Shown here: piece after piece, positions 1 to 6,628 of the stretch | How the letters are laid out: each line of letters begins with the position of its first letter | Numbering within the stretch: position 1 is the first letter of the stretch | NCBI GenBank assembly: GCA_021786555.1 | Contig: JAJYNB010000319.1 | Location: forward strand, 1-9,835 | Length of the DNA: 9,835 nucleotides | From: Bacillota bacterium | GTDB taxonomy: Bacteria; Bacillota; Desulfitobacteriia; Desulfitobacteriales; JAJXUE01 | Direction: 5' to 3' | Made by a program: the position numbers and the translations under genes | The notes under the pieces: generated by a model | What the model was told of the DNA's origin: nothing | The model's input: the letters and a program-made list of their open reading frames with translations, nothing else | Databases searched by the model: none

Positions 1-647
1 CAGTTAACCTTTACCTTGCCTGCCTCTATTTCTGCCGCAATTTTACTGCGGGAAAGGCTGAAGCCTTCTCCAGCCACGGCGTCCAGTCGGAGGGAGGGCA
101 CAGTTGCATTTATCTCTTTGAATTCTGCCTGCGGCAGGTCTACTTCATCCTTTCCCGCTTCACGCACCCTCACGGGCGTTTTCCCCACCCGGGCCAGGTT
201 TTGTACCACATAGTCCGCCATGCCCGCATCCAGCGCCACCCAAGCCCTGTCTGGCTTGCAGATGATATCCCCCAGCTTCTCCCTTTTAAATCCCATCCCT
301 AACAAAGAACCCAGGTAATCGCGGTGGCTTAGGGTTTGAAACCCGGACCCTGCCTCGACCCGGAGTACGGCAATACCGGCATCCTGAGGCCGCAAATCCC
401 TGAATGCCGGACCCAGTACGAGTTTGCGCCTTTCCGCATCGGGAAAGCCGCCCCAGTCCAAGAACTCCAGGTCCATCCCCCGAACAATCCCCTTGGCCAG
501 GTCCAGGTGGTAGGGGTCCAAAAAATCGCCGCTTTCCACACTATGGCGGCTAAGTACATTTTCGGCCTTATCTAAAACTTTGACCAGGGCCTGTTTGGCG
601 TCCTGGTCCCCAATGTGCGACAGAAGTTTTTCCCGGTTAAAGTTCAC
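1..647 (-). CDS. ylmH: YlmH-like S4-domain RNA-binding protein (3' end cut off)
   Basis: RNA-binding protein of the YlmH family, encoded in the division cluster next to ylmG; Bacillus YlmH binds RNA/ribosomes and is linked to ribosome rescue (family knowledge). 215 residues are visible of the roughly 255-260 usual; the C-terminus lies beyond the left edge. The family hallmark LSHRDYLGSLLGMGFKREKL is at about residues 106-125, followed by GDIIC. The S4 domain begins near residue 185 (SLRLDAVAGEGFSLSRSKIA) and is cut within it. The start is GTG at 645-647, preceded by GGGAG at a 9-base spacing. It overlaps the yggT stop by one base (TAGTG), implying translational coupling. No in-frame ATG gives a better start. 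Identification is firm; the exact molecular role here is inferred. Confidence 0.93.
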   Translation of the reverse strand, partial: MNFNREKLLSHIGDQDAKQALVKVLDKAENVLSRHSVESGDFLDPYHLDLAKGIVRGMDLEFLDWGGFPDAERRKLVLGPAFRDLRPQDAGIAVLRVEAGSGFQTLSHRDYLGSLLGMGFKREKLGDIICKPDRAWVALDAGMADYVVQNLARVGKTPVRVREAGKDEVDLPQAEFKEINATVPSLRLDAVAGEGFSLSRSKIAAEIEAGKVKVN

Positions 648-928
648 TAAAACATTCTCCCAACCAACCCGATCAAGCCGTATATTACAGGCCGGACAAG
701 ATACTGCAGCAGAAACAACACAATTAAGGGCGAGAAGTCAATGCCAAACCCGCCGGCGCTTAACGAGAAACGACGGAAAGGCCTGAGCATCGGTTCTGTT
801 GTTTCATAGATGAAGCGAAAAATGGAATTGTTTGGGTCATGCGGGATGAATGACAAGATAATTCGCGCAAAAATCAATAACTGCAGTACATAAAGTGCAG
901 TATCAATTATATTCCCGATTATAGACAT
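647..928 (-). CDS. yggT: YggT/YlmG family membrane protein
   Basis: Small integral membrane protein of the YggT family (YlmG in Bacillus), usually found between sepF and ylmH; plant and cyanobacterial relatives affect nucleoid/plastid distribution, but the bacterial role is not well defined. The 93 residues hold two hydrophobic segments (about 8-27 and 66-88) around the conserved cytosolic-type motif IFRFIYETTEPMLRPFRR (about 36-53), which is diagnostic. The start is ATG at 926-928, with an in-frame TGA directly upstream and a G-rich ribosome site (GGGGG) about 6 bases away, so the start is secure. It lies 13 bases after sepF and overlaps ylmH by one base, which fits a single operon. Confidence 0.93.
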   Translation of the reverse strand: MSIIGNIIDTALYVLQLLIFARIILSFIPHDPNNSIFRFIYETTEPMLRPFRRFSLSAGGFGIDFSPLIVLFLLQYLVRPVIYGLIGLVGRMF

Positions 929-941
929 TCACAGCCCCCGT

Positions 942-1397
942 TCACTTTTGACCTATAACTGACCAAAGCAGGCCCTTTTCATCCAGGATATCCTCTTTGG
1001 CTTCGCCAGCGATATCCACATTGTTAGGCACGAACAAGAAAATCCCGTTGCCGACTTTTTGCATGCTCCCGTTCAGGGCATAGGTAGTGCCGGAGACAAA
1101 ATCTACAATGCGCTTGGCCAGGCTTTTTTCCGCCGTCTCCAAATTGACTATGACCGGCCTGCGGTTCTTGAGCTGGTCGGCGATGTTTTGCGAATCATCA
1201 AAGGATTTGGGTTCCATAATCACAACTTTCATCTGTTTCTGGCTGTGGATGCTGAAAACTTGGGCGCCCTTGCGCTGGCGGGGTTCTTCCGCCCTTTCCG
1301 TCTCTTTTTCAACTTCCTCTTCGATGATTTCCTCTTCGGTTATTTCGTCCTCAAAACCCATCATACTCATGACCTTATCCATGAATTTTCTGCCCAC
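942..1397 (-). CDS. sepF: Cell division protein SepF
   Basis: SepF (YlmF) binds FtsZ, bundles or curves protofilaments and tethers the Z-ring to the membrane in Gram-positive bacteria (family knowledge). The 151-residue product has the usual three parts: an N-terminal membrane-binding amphipathic helix (residues 1-14, MGRKFMDKVMSMMG), an acidic Glu-rich linker (about 16-38), and the C-terminal SepF core (about 54-150) with the conserved PKSFDDSQNIADQLKNRRPV and VSGTTYALNGSMQKVGNGIF stretches. The start is GTG at 1395-1397, with GGGGG 8 bases upstream; the ATG at codon 6 would be too far from that site and would shorten the membrane helix. It follows yggS after 19 bases and precedes yggT by 13. 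Confidence 0.96.
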   Translation of the reverse strand: MGRKFMDKVMSMMGFEDEITEEEIIEEEVEKETERAEEPRQRKGAQVFSIHSQKQMKVVIMEPKSFDDSQNIADQLKNRRPVIVNLETAEKSLAKRIVDFVSGTTYALNGSMQKVGNGIFLFVPNNVDIAGEAKEDILDEKGLLWSVIGQK

Positions 1398-1416
1398 GGA
1401 TTATACCCCCTTTTTA

Positions 1417-2100
1417 TTAATTTCTGGGACCGAAAATTCCGCTCCCAATCCGCACCAAATTTGCCCCTTCTTCTACCGCAACCTCGTAGTCATTGGTCAT
1501 TCCCATGGACAACCAGCGCATCTCCACAGCCGGTAAAACGGCCTTAATCCTGTGCGCCATCTCCGTCAGGTCCCTGAACACCGGGCGCGTTTCTTCCGGG
1601 TCAGGCAGCAGCGGAGCCATGGTCATCAACCCCTGGATCGACAGTCCAGGATATGCCGTTATTTCCGCCACAAAATCCAGGACTTCTTCTGGAGCAAGCC
1701 CATACTTGGTGTCCTCCCGCGAGATATTGACCTGGAGCAGCACCGGCAGCACCAGACCCTTGGCTTGGGCAGCGCCGGAGAGTTCCCGGGCCAGATTAAG
1801 CCGGTCGAGGGAGTGAACCATGCTCGCTCTGCCAATTACCTGCTTTACCTTGTTGGTCTGCAGGTGGCCGATCAGATGCCAGGAGACTTGGTCCTCGAAA
1901 TACGGGTGCTTGCGCACCAATTCCTGAACCCGGTTTTCAGCGAAATCCTGAATTCCGGCCGTCAGTGCTTCTTGCATCGCCCTAGGTTCCACGGTTTTAG
2001 TTACGGCCACCAGCTTAATGTCCGCCGGGTTTCTGTTCACCCGTACCGCGGCCTGCACTATTTTCTGCCGGACCGCCAGTATGTTTTCTGAAATTGACAC
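1417..2100 (-). CDS. yggS: YggS family PLP-binding protein (PLP homeostasis)
   Basis: Single-domain, fold-type III PLP-binding protein (YlmE in Bacillus, PLPBP/PROSC in eukaryotes). It carries PLP and affects vitamin B6 and amino-acid balance, without known enzymatic turnover (family knowledge). 227 residues, normal family length. The PLP lysine is Lys35 in KLVAVTKTVE; further hallmarks are FAENRVQE, WHLIGHLQTNK, LLQVNISRE, and the phosphate-binding C-terminal SMGMTNDYEVAV ... VRIGSGIFG. The start is GTG at 2098-2100, with GGAGG 7 bases upstream; an overlapping ATG four bases earlier is out of frame. There are 102 bases between hlyD and this gene, so it may have its own promoter, but it sits 19 bases before sepF as in the standard ylmE-ylmF pair. 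Confidence 0.96.
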   Translation of the reverse strand: MSISENILAVRQKIVQAAVRVNRNPADIKLVAVTKTVEPRAMQEALTAGIQDFAENRVQELVRKHPYFEDQVSWHLIGHLQTNKVKQVIGRASMVHSLDRLNLARELSGAAQAKGLVLPVLLQVNISREDTKYGLAPEEVLDFVAEITAYPGLSIQGLMTMAPLLPDPEETRPVFRDLTEMAHRIKAVLPAVEMRWLSMGMTNDYEVAVEEGANLVRIGSGIFGPRN

Positions 2101-2202
2101 ACATAGACCTCCACAGACACAAACAGCCTCAATTGAAGTGAATTCTACGCACTACCTAGAAAATCCTGCCTGGATTATGGGTTTAATGGAAAAAATATGG
2201 TC
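2101..2202 (-). promoter_or_regulatory. Gap before yggS: weak hairpin and possible -10 box
   Basis: The largest gap within the pgeF-ylmH string. Read on the minus strand, it contains a 5-base stem (AATCC/GGATT, loop AGGCA, about 2162-2176) followed by only four T residues, so at best a weak attenuator after hlyD. Further on is TAGAAT (2142-2147), five of six matches to a SigA -10 box, but I see no matching -35 box at 16-18 bases. It is listed because it is the most likely place for an extra promoter for yggS-sepF-yggT-ylmH. The support is weak. Confidence 0.22.
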
Positions 2203-3144
2203 TCAGTAGACGATATTGATGACCTGGCCATCCTTGACATAATCAGGGGTTGTAATCACAGCATCCCCATTTTTTAGCCCGCTTACACAGACTTTGTCCC
2301 CTACCTGGGCCAAAACCTGTACAGGCTGCCAGGAAACCACCCCGTCTTTGACCTGGAATACTCCTTTACCCCCCTGCCGTTCCAGCACCGCCGCCACCGG
2401 AATCACTTCGCCTTTGGCCGGTTTTTTATCCAGCAGACTGACCTTAATATTTCTCTGCCCAAGGGACTGGGGCAAAAAAGTATCAAGGGCTACAGCCACG
2501 CCGCCGTCAGGGCCGGCCTGGCTTATTTTTACGACCTTGCCGTTATATTTTTGTCCGCCCAATTCCACAATTGTACTGTCGCCGGAGGAGAGCATCACCC
2601 CATCCGGGGGAAGGTTAAACAGCAGGTAGGTCGGTGAAAGGTTATCCACTACTTTGAACACCGCCTGCCCGCTCTGGACAGTATCCCCCGGCGGCGAGGA
2701 AGGTTTTAAGTCCTTAAACTTTGATATGTCCCATTCCATCAGGTTCATCGGGGTTAACACTCCTTCCAACCCGTCCACCCGGTAGCTGATTAAACCCGAG
2801 CTGGGGGTGGTTAGGTTTGGCTTTCCCCCCTGATAGAGGATGCGGGCTATGACACTCCCTTTGGCTGCTCTGTCTCCTTCCACAATTACCTTATCGATTT
2901 TGCCGGTTTCAGGAGCTGTAACAACCTGTTCCGAATTTACAACCAGCGCCTCAACCTCCTGTGGGTTTGCCAGGCTTCCCTCCTGGGCGGTAACTACCTG
3001 CACCTGGCGGGAAAGGATTACATGTTGGGCCCAGAGAATCCCCCCGCCGGCTATAACCAGCAAGAGAGCAGCCCCTCCCAGCCGGAAAAGGGTCCGTCTG
3101 ATAAGACGGGCTGTTTTGCTCCGTCTCTTTTTTTCATCTGCCAT
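2203..3144 (-). CDS. HlyD-family membrane-fusion (adaptor) protein
   Basis: Resembles periplasmic-adaptor/membrane-fusion proteins of HlyD type, which in Gram-positives sit outside the membrane and work with ABC or other exporters (family knowledge). 313 residues: a very basic cytosolic N-terminus (KKRRSK, RLIRR), one membrane anchor at about 20-40, then a beta-rich region. The half-lipoyl-like VVTAPETGKIDKVIVEGDRAAKGSVIA (in parts, about 75-101) and the GVFQVKDGVVSWQPVQVLAQVGDKV ... GLKNGDAVITTP C-terminus are typical. There is no long coiled-coil hairpin; instead a segment around GLEGVLTPMNLMEWD separates the lipoyl halves. The start is ATG at 3142-3144 with AGGAGA 5 bases upstream. It lies 18 bases after the kinase gene. 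No exporter gene is beside it, so the partner is unknown. It could be a cell-envelope factor rather than an export adaptor. Confidence 0.82.
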   Translation of the reverse strand: MADEKKRRSKTARLIRRTLFRLGGAALLLVIAGGGILWAQHVILSRQVQVVTAQEGSLANPQEVEALVVNSEQVVTAPETGKIDKVIVEGDRAAKGSVIARILYQGGKPNLTTPSSGLISYRVDGLEGVLTPMNLMEWDISKFKDLKPSSPPGDTVQSGQAVFKVVDNLSPTYLLFNLPPDGVMLSSGDSTIVELGGQKYNGKVVKISQAGPDGGVAVALDTFLPQSLGQRNIKVSLLDKKPAKGEVIPVAAVLERQGGKGVFQVKDGVVSWQPVQVLAQVGDKVCVSGLKNGDAVITTPDYVKDGQVINIVY

Positions 3145-3162
3145 CCTTGTCTCCTGTTGCTC

Positions 3163-4533
3163 TTACCCAGGCAAGTCTTCCGTCTCTTGCGGCACCCATA
3201 TCTTGAATACAGTTCCCCGCCCAAGTTCCGACTCCACCTGCAGTTTTCCTTTAGCTTGTTCCACAATGTGTTTAACGATAGACAGGCCCAGGCCCGTCCC
3301 GCCCATTTCCCGGGAGCGGGCCTTGTCCACCCGGTAAAAACGTTCGAATATCCTGGATACGCTGGCCTGCGGAATTCCATGCCCCGTATCTCCAACCAGA
3401 ATTAGAATTCCCCCCCCGCTTTCTTCCACTTCAAGCCATACCTTGCCGCCGGGCGGGGTATATTTGATGCCGTTTTCCATGAGATTCAGAAAAACCTGGC
3501 TTAATAGTTCTTCCCCCATCCCGACCCGGGGCAGTTCCTCCGGTACTTCCACCCTCAATTTTATGTTCTTGGCCCGTGCGAGGGGTATGAGGACCTGGGC
3601 CACCTTGTTATACGCTCCGGCAGCCGAAGCCGTACCGGCGCCGCCCTTCTGTTTGTTTTCCAGGTGTGAAAGAGTAAGCAGGTCTTCAATCAGCCGCTGC
3701 AGGCGGCCAGTCTCATCATGAATGATATGCAAAAAACGTTCCCGGACGCCGGGGTCCTCGTCAGCCCCGTCCAGCAGGGTCTCCACAAACCCCTTAATGG
3801 AAGTAAGGGGGGTGCGCAGCTCATGGGAGACGTTCGCCACAAATTCAGTCCGTATCTGCTCCAGGCGGCGAATTTCGGTGATATCCTGAAACACAGCCAC
3901 AGCGCCCTGCACCACCTGTGAGGAGACCACCGGGCTCATCAACACCCGCAATACCCTCCCCGCCAGGCTGAATTCATATTGAGTGGACTCGCTTTTCTCC
4001 AAAACCCAGAGGAGCCGTACTCCCAACCCATGATCCCTGACCAGATTGGTAAGATAGTTCCCCCTGACCTCAGCCTCATCAGCCCCGAACATCATCCCGG
4101 CGGCCCGGTTCAAAAGCACAATCCTGCCGATGTGGTCCAGGGCCACCACCCCCTCCAGCATGCCGGCGAGGATGGCCATCATTTTATTGCTCTCCTGGGA
4201 AACCTCCCGGATTGTACTCTGCAGCTTGCGCGTAACCAGATAAATATTTTCCCCCAACTCACTCAGTTCGTCCCCGGCTCCTGAGAATCCTTTGGGCATC
4301 TCAGCAATCAACGACTTGGTCCCCATGTTCAGCTCATCAATCCGCTTACTGAAGCCCCGGGCAATGAAATGGACCAAAGGAGCGGTCAGGACCATTGAGG
4401 TAAGAAAAATGCCTATCAAGCTGGGAGCCAGAGGACCCTTTAGTTCTACCGTAATGCCTACCCCGGCCAGGAAAAACCCCAGCGCCGATATTAACAGGTA
4501 CATGCCGGTAAGCTTCCACTTTAGTCTGATCAT
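3163..4533 (-). CDS. PhoR-type sensor histidine kinase (short sensor loop, HAMP-PAS)
   Basis: Membrane histidine kinase that would phosphorylate the adjacent response regulator. 456 residues: TM1 about 10-30, an outside loop of only about seven residues, TM2 about 37-58, a HAMP-like linker to about 110, a PAS domain (about 115-220, MLEGVVALDHIGRIVLLNRA), HisKA with phospho-acceptor His237 in FVANVSHELRTPLTSIKG, and HATPase_c with N box (LNLMENGIKYT, Asn354), G1 (GDTGHGIP, Asp382), F box (IFERFYRVD) and G2 (GGTGLGLSIVKHI). All catalytic boxes are intact. PAS-HisKA architecture and the partner suggest PhoR/WalK type. It lacks the large extracytoplasmic domain of Bacillus PhoR, so the signal is probably sensed in the membrane or cytosol. 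The start ATG overlaps the regulator's stop (ATGA). No phosphate-uptake genes are nearby, so a Pho role is unproven. Confidence 0.93.
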   Translation of the reverse strand: MIRLKWKLTGMYLLISALGFFLAGVGITVELKGPLAPSLIGIFLTSMVLTAPLVHFIARGFSKRIDELNMGTKSLIAEMPKGFSGAGDELSELGENIYLVTRKLQSTIREVSQESNKMMAILAGMLEGVVALDHIGRIVLLNRAAGMMFGADEAEVRGNYLTNLVRDHGLGVRLLWVLEKSESTQYEFSLAGRVLRVLMSPVVSSQVVQGAVAVFQDITEIRRLEQIRTEFVANVSHELRTPLTSIKGFVETLLDGADEDPGVRERFLHIIHDETGRLQRLIEDLLTLSHLENKQKGGAGTASAAGAYNKVAQVLIPLARAKNIKLRVEVPEELPRVGMGEELLSQVFLNLMENGIKYTPPGGKVWLEVEESGGGILILVGDTGHGIPQASVSRIFERFYRVDKARSREMGGTGLGLSIVKHIVEQAKGKLQVESELGRGTVFKIWVPQETEDLPG

Positions 4534-5219
4534 TGTTCACGTACCGTCTGTCTAAAGCGGTATCCGGCACCCCTTATGGTCTCAATGTAGGAGGGATTAG
4601 CCGGGTCCGCTTCGACTTTTTGACGCAGGTGCCTGATATGTACGTCAACAGTCCGGGTGTCCCCACTGAACTCATAGCCCCAGATCCTGTCCAGCAGGTA
4701 ATCACGGGAAAACACCTTGCCCGGATTTGAGGCCAAAAACTTTAACAGGTCCAATTCCTTTGGTGTCAGGTCCAGAGTCTTCCCCGCCCTGGTCACTTCG
4801 AACCTTTCCGCATCGATTACCAAATCACCAACCGCTATCCCTTTGGCATTTCCACCATGGCGGCGCAGCCGGGCCTTTACCCTCGCCACCAGTTCCCGGG
4901 GGCTAAAGGGCTTGGTCAGATAGTCGTCAGCGCATTCCAGTCCCAGGACCTTGTCGCTTTCCTCCGCCCGGGCTGTAAGCAAAATCACCGGGATGTCGCG
5001 AAGTTTGGGGTTTTGCCGCATGATGCGGCACACCTCCAGGCCATCCATGCCGGGCAGCATGATGTCCAAGACCACCAACTCCGGCATCAGGCTGTGGCTT
5101 ATTTCCAGAGCTTGTCCACCGTCAGCTGCCAGCATAACCTCAAAGCCCTCTTTTTCCAGATTAAAGCGAAGAAGTTCCCGGATTGGTTCTTCGTCGTCCA
5201 CCACTAGTATCTGAGTCAA
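4530..5219 (-). CDS. OmpR/PhoB-type response regulator
   Basis: DNA-binding response regulator, expected partner of the overlapping histidine kinase. 229 residues: receiver domain about 3-118 with acidic pocket (VVDDEE), phospho-acceptor Asp52 (VVLDIMLPGMDG), switch Thr82 (LLTARA) and Lys103 (YLTKPF); then a winged-helix domain at about 128-225 with LTPKELDLLKFLASNPGKVF, RTVDVHIRHLRQKVE and YIETIRGAGYRF. This is the PhoB/PhoP layout. The start is TTG at 5217-5219, supported by GGGGGG 5 bases upstream and by the normal N-terminus MTQILVVDDEE. It follows pgeF by 11 bases and the two may share a transcript. Members of this class often bind 10-11 base direct repeats, of possible interest for the repeat array at 7581-7640, though no link is shown. 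The phoB/phoP symbol is withheld because the regulon is unknown. Confidence 0.94.
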   Translation of the reverse strand: MTQILVVDDEEPIRELLRFNLEKEGFEVMLAADGGQALEISHSLMPELVVLDIMLPGMDGLEVCRIMRQNPKLRDIPVILLTARAEESDKVLGLECADDYLTKPFSPRELVARVKARLRRHGGNAKGIAVGDLVIDAERFEVTRAGKTLDLTPKELDLLKFLASNPGKVFSRDYLLDRIWGYEFSGDTRTVDVHIRHLRQKVEADPANPSYIETIRGAGYRFRQTVREQ

Positions 5220-5230
5220 TCCAGCCCCCC

Positions 5231-6049
5231 CTAAACGAGCCTGATTATCGCCGCCAGGCGGCCCGAAACACCCTTATCCCCCCGGTAGGAAAAAAGCATG
5301 TCCTGGTTGCAGCGGGTGCACATGCCGCTGACCGAAATGTTTTCTGCCAGAACTCCGGCCTCGATCAAACTCTGCCTGTTGGCTGCCCAAAGGTCCAGGT
5401 TCCAGCGGCCGGGGGCCTTTTCTTCCACCAGGTCCTGCCAATAAGGAAATGATGCTTTAACCTTTTCCACTACAGGCTCATCCACCTCATAACAGCACGG
5501 TCCAATAGAAGGTCCGATGCCTACCAGGCAATCCGCCGGGTTGCTGCCGAACTCCCGGACCATCGCCTCAACAGTCCTCCGCCCGACCTCCAGCACAGTT
5601 CCCTGCCAGCCCGAGTGTGCCACCCCAACCGCCTTCCGCCTGGGGTCGTAAATCAGAAGCGGGACGCAGTCCGCAAAAAAAGCCATCAGAGCAACCTTAT
5701 CCCGTGTAATCATGGCGTCCGCGGCCGGAAGAGAGCCCGTCAGGTCCAGGGCCCCCGCTCCTGCCTGTGAAGCTGTGACCACCTGTACCCGGTCAGCATG
5801 GACCTGTTCCGCTGTGACCGGTTCCGCCGCATCGATCCCCAAAGCAGTGCAGAACCGCTTCCTGTTTTCTTTAACCGCCCCCGGTTCGTCGCCTGTATGA
5901 AAACCCAGATTAAGACTGGCAAAGGGAGGGGAACTTACACCGCCATGGCGGGATGAAAAGGCGTGAACAACCCCGCCCCGCTCGGTGAAATTTTGCACTG
6001 TAAAATAAATTAGATCCCCCTGTTTGTTAATTTTAAAACCCTGGGACAT
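5231..6049 (-). CDS. pgeF: Peptidoglycan editing factor PgeF (YfiH/YlmD, laccase-domain family)
   Basis: Member of the multicopper-polyphenol-oxidase-like family (YfiH/YlmD). The E. coli member is reported to remove wrongly incorporated L-Ser from UDP-MurNAc precursors, and human LACC1 is a relative (family knowledge). 272 residues, normal length. The metal and catalytic residues are present: His84 in AEQVHADRV, Cys128 in FFADCVPLLIYDP and His145 in VAHSGWQGT, plus GIGPSIGPCCYEVD and the C-terminal CTRCNQDMLFSYRGD. The start ATG (6047-6049) has AGGGGA about 9 bases upstream. It is the first gene of the right-to-left string that runs to ylmH, with the response regulator 11 bases downstream. 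No convincing SigA promoter was found in the gap before it. Confidence 0.95.
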   Translation of the reverse strand: MSQGFKINKQGDLIYFTVQNFTERGGVVHAFSSRHGGVSSPPFASLNLGFHTGDEPGAVKENRKRFCTALGIDAAEPVTAEQVHADRVQVVTASQAGAGALDLTGSLPAADAMITRDKVALMAFFADCVPLLIYDPRRKAVGVAHSGWQGTVLEVGRRTVEAMVREFGSNPADCLVGIGPSIGPCCYEVDEPVVEKVKASFPYWQDLVEEKAPGRWNLDLWAANRQSLIEAGVLAENISVSGMCTRCNQDMLFSYRGDKGVSGRLAAIIRLV

Positions 6050-6088
6050 AGGTCTTTCCCCTTTCCTCTGCCTGACACATCACGTTGT

Positions 6089-6208
6089 CTTTGTCCTGTT
6101 ACTATTCAGGTATTCAGAATTCAGTAGTCAGAATACTTCGAGATGATAAACCGTTCTCTCATTCTGACTCCTGACTCCTGAGTAGTTACTTTGTCCTAAT
6201 AGTATTCA
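6089..6208. repeat. Small element: imperfect inverted repeat flanked by 20-base direct repeats
   Basis: Two 20-base direct repeats beginning CTTTGTCCT and ending TATTCA lie at 6089-6108 and 6189-6208, exactly 100 bases apart, with 17 of 20 positions identical. Between them is an inverted repeat, left arm 6115-6134 and right arm 6161-6180 (17 of 20 paired), made of reiterated TCAG(G/T)AGTCAG units with a 26-base loop. It encodes nothing. The layout resembles a degraded miniature insertion or a dispersed intergenic repeat; whether it occurs elsewhere in the genome cannot be seen here. Confidence 0.6.
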
Positions 6209-6223
6209 AACAAAGGGAAGGAA

Positions 6224-6251
6224 TTACCTGCCTTAGGCAAGACGCAGGTAA
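6224..6251. repeat. Perfect 8-base inverted repeat beside the ymxH terminator
   Basis: TTACCTGC (6224-6231) and GCAGGTAA (6244-6251) are perfectly complementary around a 12-base loop. The right arm overlaps the A-run (T-run on the minus strand) of the ymxH terminator. On the minus strand it would be a second hairpin just past the terminator, perhaps a backup stop or 3'-end protection. It has no T-run of its own in that direction. Confidence 0.45.
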
Positions 6252-6289
6252 AAAAAATCAAGCTATCCCCATGAGATAGCCCGGCTTGA
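6250..6289 (-). terminator. Rho-independent terminator after ymxH
   Basis: On the minus strand, two bases after the ymxH stop codon, a stem forms from TCAA/TTGA (outer) and GCTATC/GATAGC (inner) with a 5-base bulge and a loop of TCATGGG, followed by eight T residues (A-run 6250-6257). This is a textbook position and shape, and it separates the sigG-ymxH unit from the pgeF string. Confidence 0.85.
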
Positions 6290-6291
6290 GT

Positions 6292-6561
6292 TTAGTCTTC
6301 ACGCTGTTTGGCTGACTCCACGTATGTAGAAGCATCTACTAGAATGACATCAACGCCTATCTTCTTGATCTTATCCCAGGGAACGACTATGTCGTCACTC
6401 CTTGAGCCAAACCAGCTCAGAAACCTGCCCTGGCCCGGGAGTATCAGAGACCTGATTCTGCCCATTTCCAGATCGATGTCTATGTCTTTCAAGAAGCCCA
6501 GGCGGCGCCCATCGGAAACATTGACCACATCCCTCAGCCGCAAGTCTGAAATCCGCAACAC
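6292..6561 (-). CDS. ymxH: YlmC/YmxH family PRC-barrel sporulation protein
   Basis: Small PRC-barrel protein of the YlmC/YmxH family, conserved in endospore formers next to sigG; its function is unknown. 89 residues, a single PRC-barrel: LRISDLRLRDVVNVSDGRRLG and the strand pattern IDIDLEMGRIRSLILPG, then the conserved VVPWDKIKKIGVDVILVD. It has no signal peptide or membrane segment, so it is likely cytosolic. The start is GTG at 6559-6561, preceded by a near-perfect AAGGAGGTGG. It lies 67 bases after sigG; a TATACT box in that gap has no good -35, so co-transcription with sigG is the simpler view. Transcription stops at the hairpin two bases past the stop codon. Confidence 0.9.
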   Translation of the reverse strand: MLRISDLRLRDVVNVSDGRRLGFLKDIDIDLEMGRIRSLILPGQGRFLSWFGSRSDDIVVPWDKIKKIGVDVILVDASTYVESAKQRED

Positions 6562-6628
6562 TCTGCCTCCACCTCCTTTTACTCCCTCTAAAAGTATATG
6601 TCTGGGCAGGGGCAGATGTGTTAAAAAG

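Noticed and set aside
1059..1547. Plus-strand frames of 149-162 codons opposite sepF and yggS
   Set aside because: Both overlap clear sepF and yggS and show no family features; they are antisense shadows.
2840..3337. 165-codon plus-strand frame opposite hlyD and the kinase
   Set aside because: Shadow of two well-supported minus-strand genes; Ser/Thr/Pro/Arg-rich low-complexity product without a ribosome site.
6562..6628. Promoter for ymxH (TATACT box)
   Set aside because: No acceptable -35 box at 16-18 bases. Co-transcription with sigG is a simpler reading.
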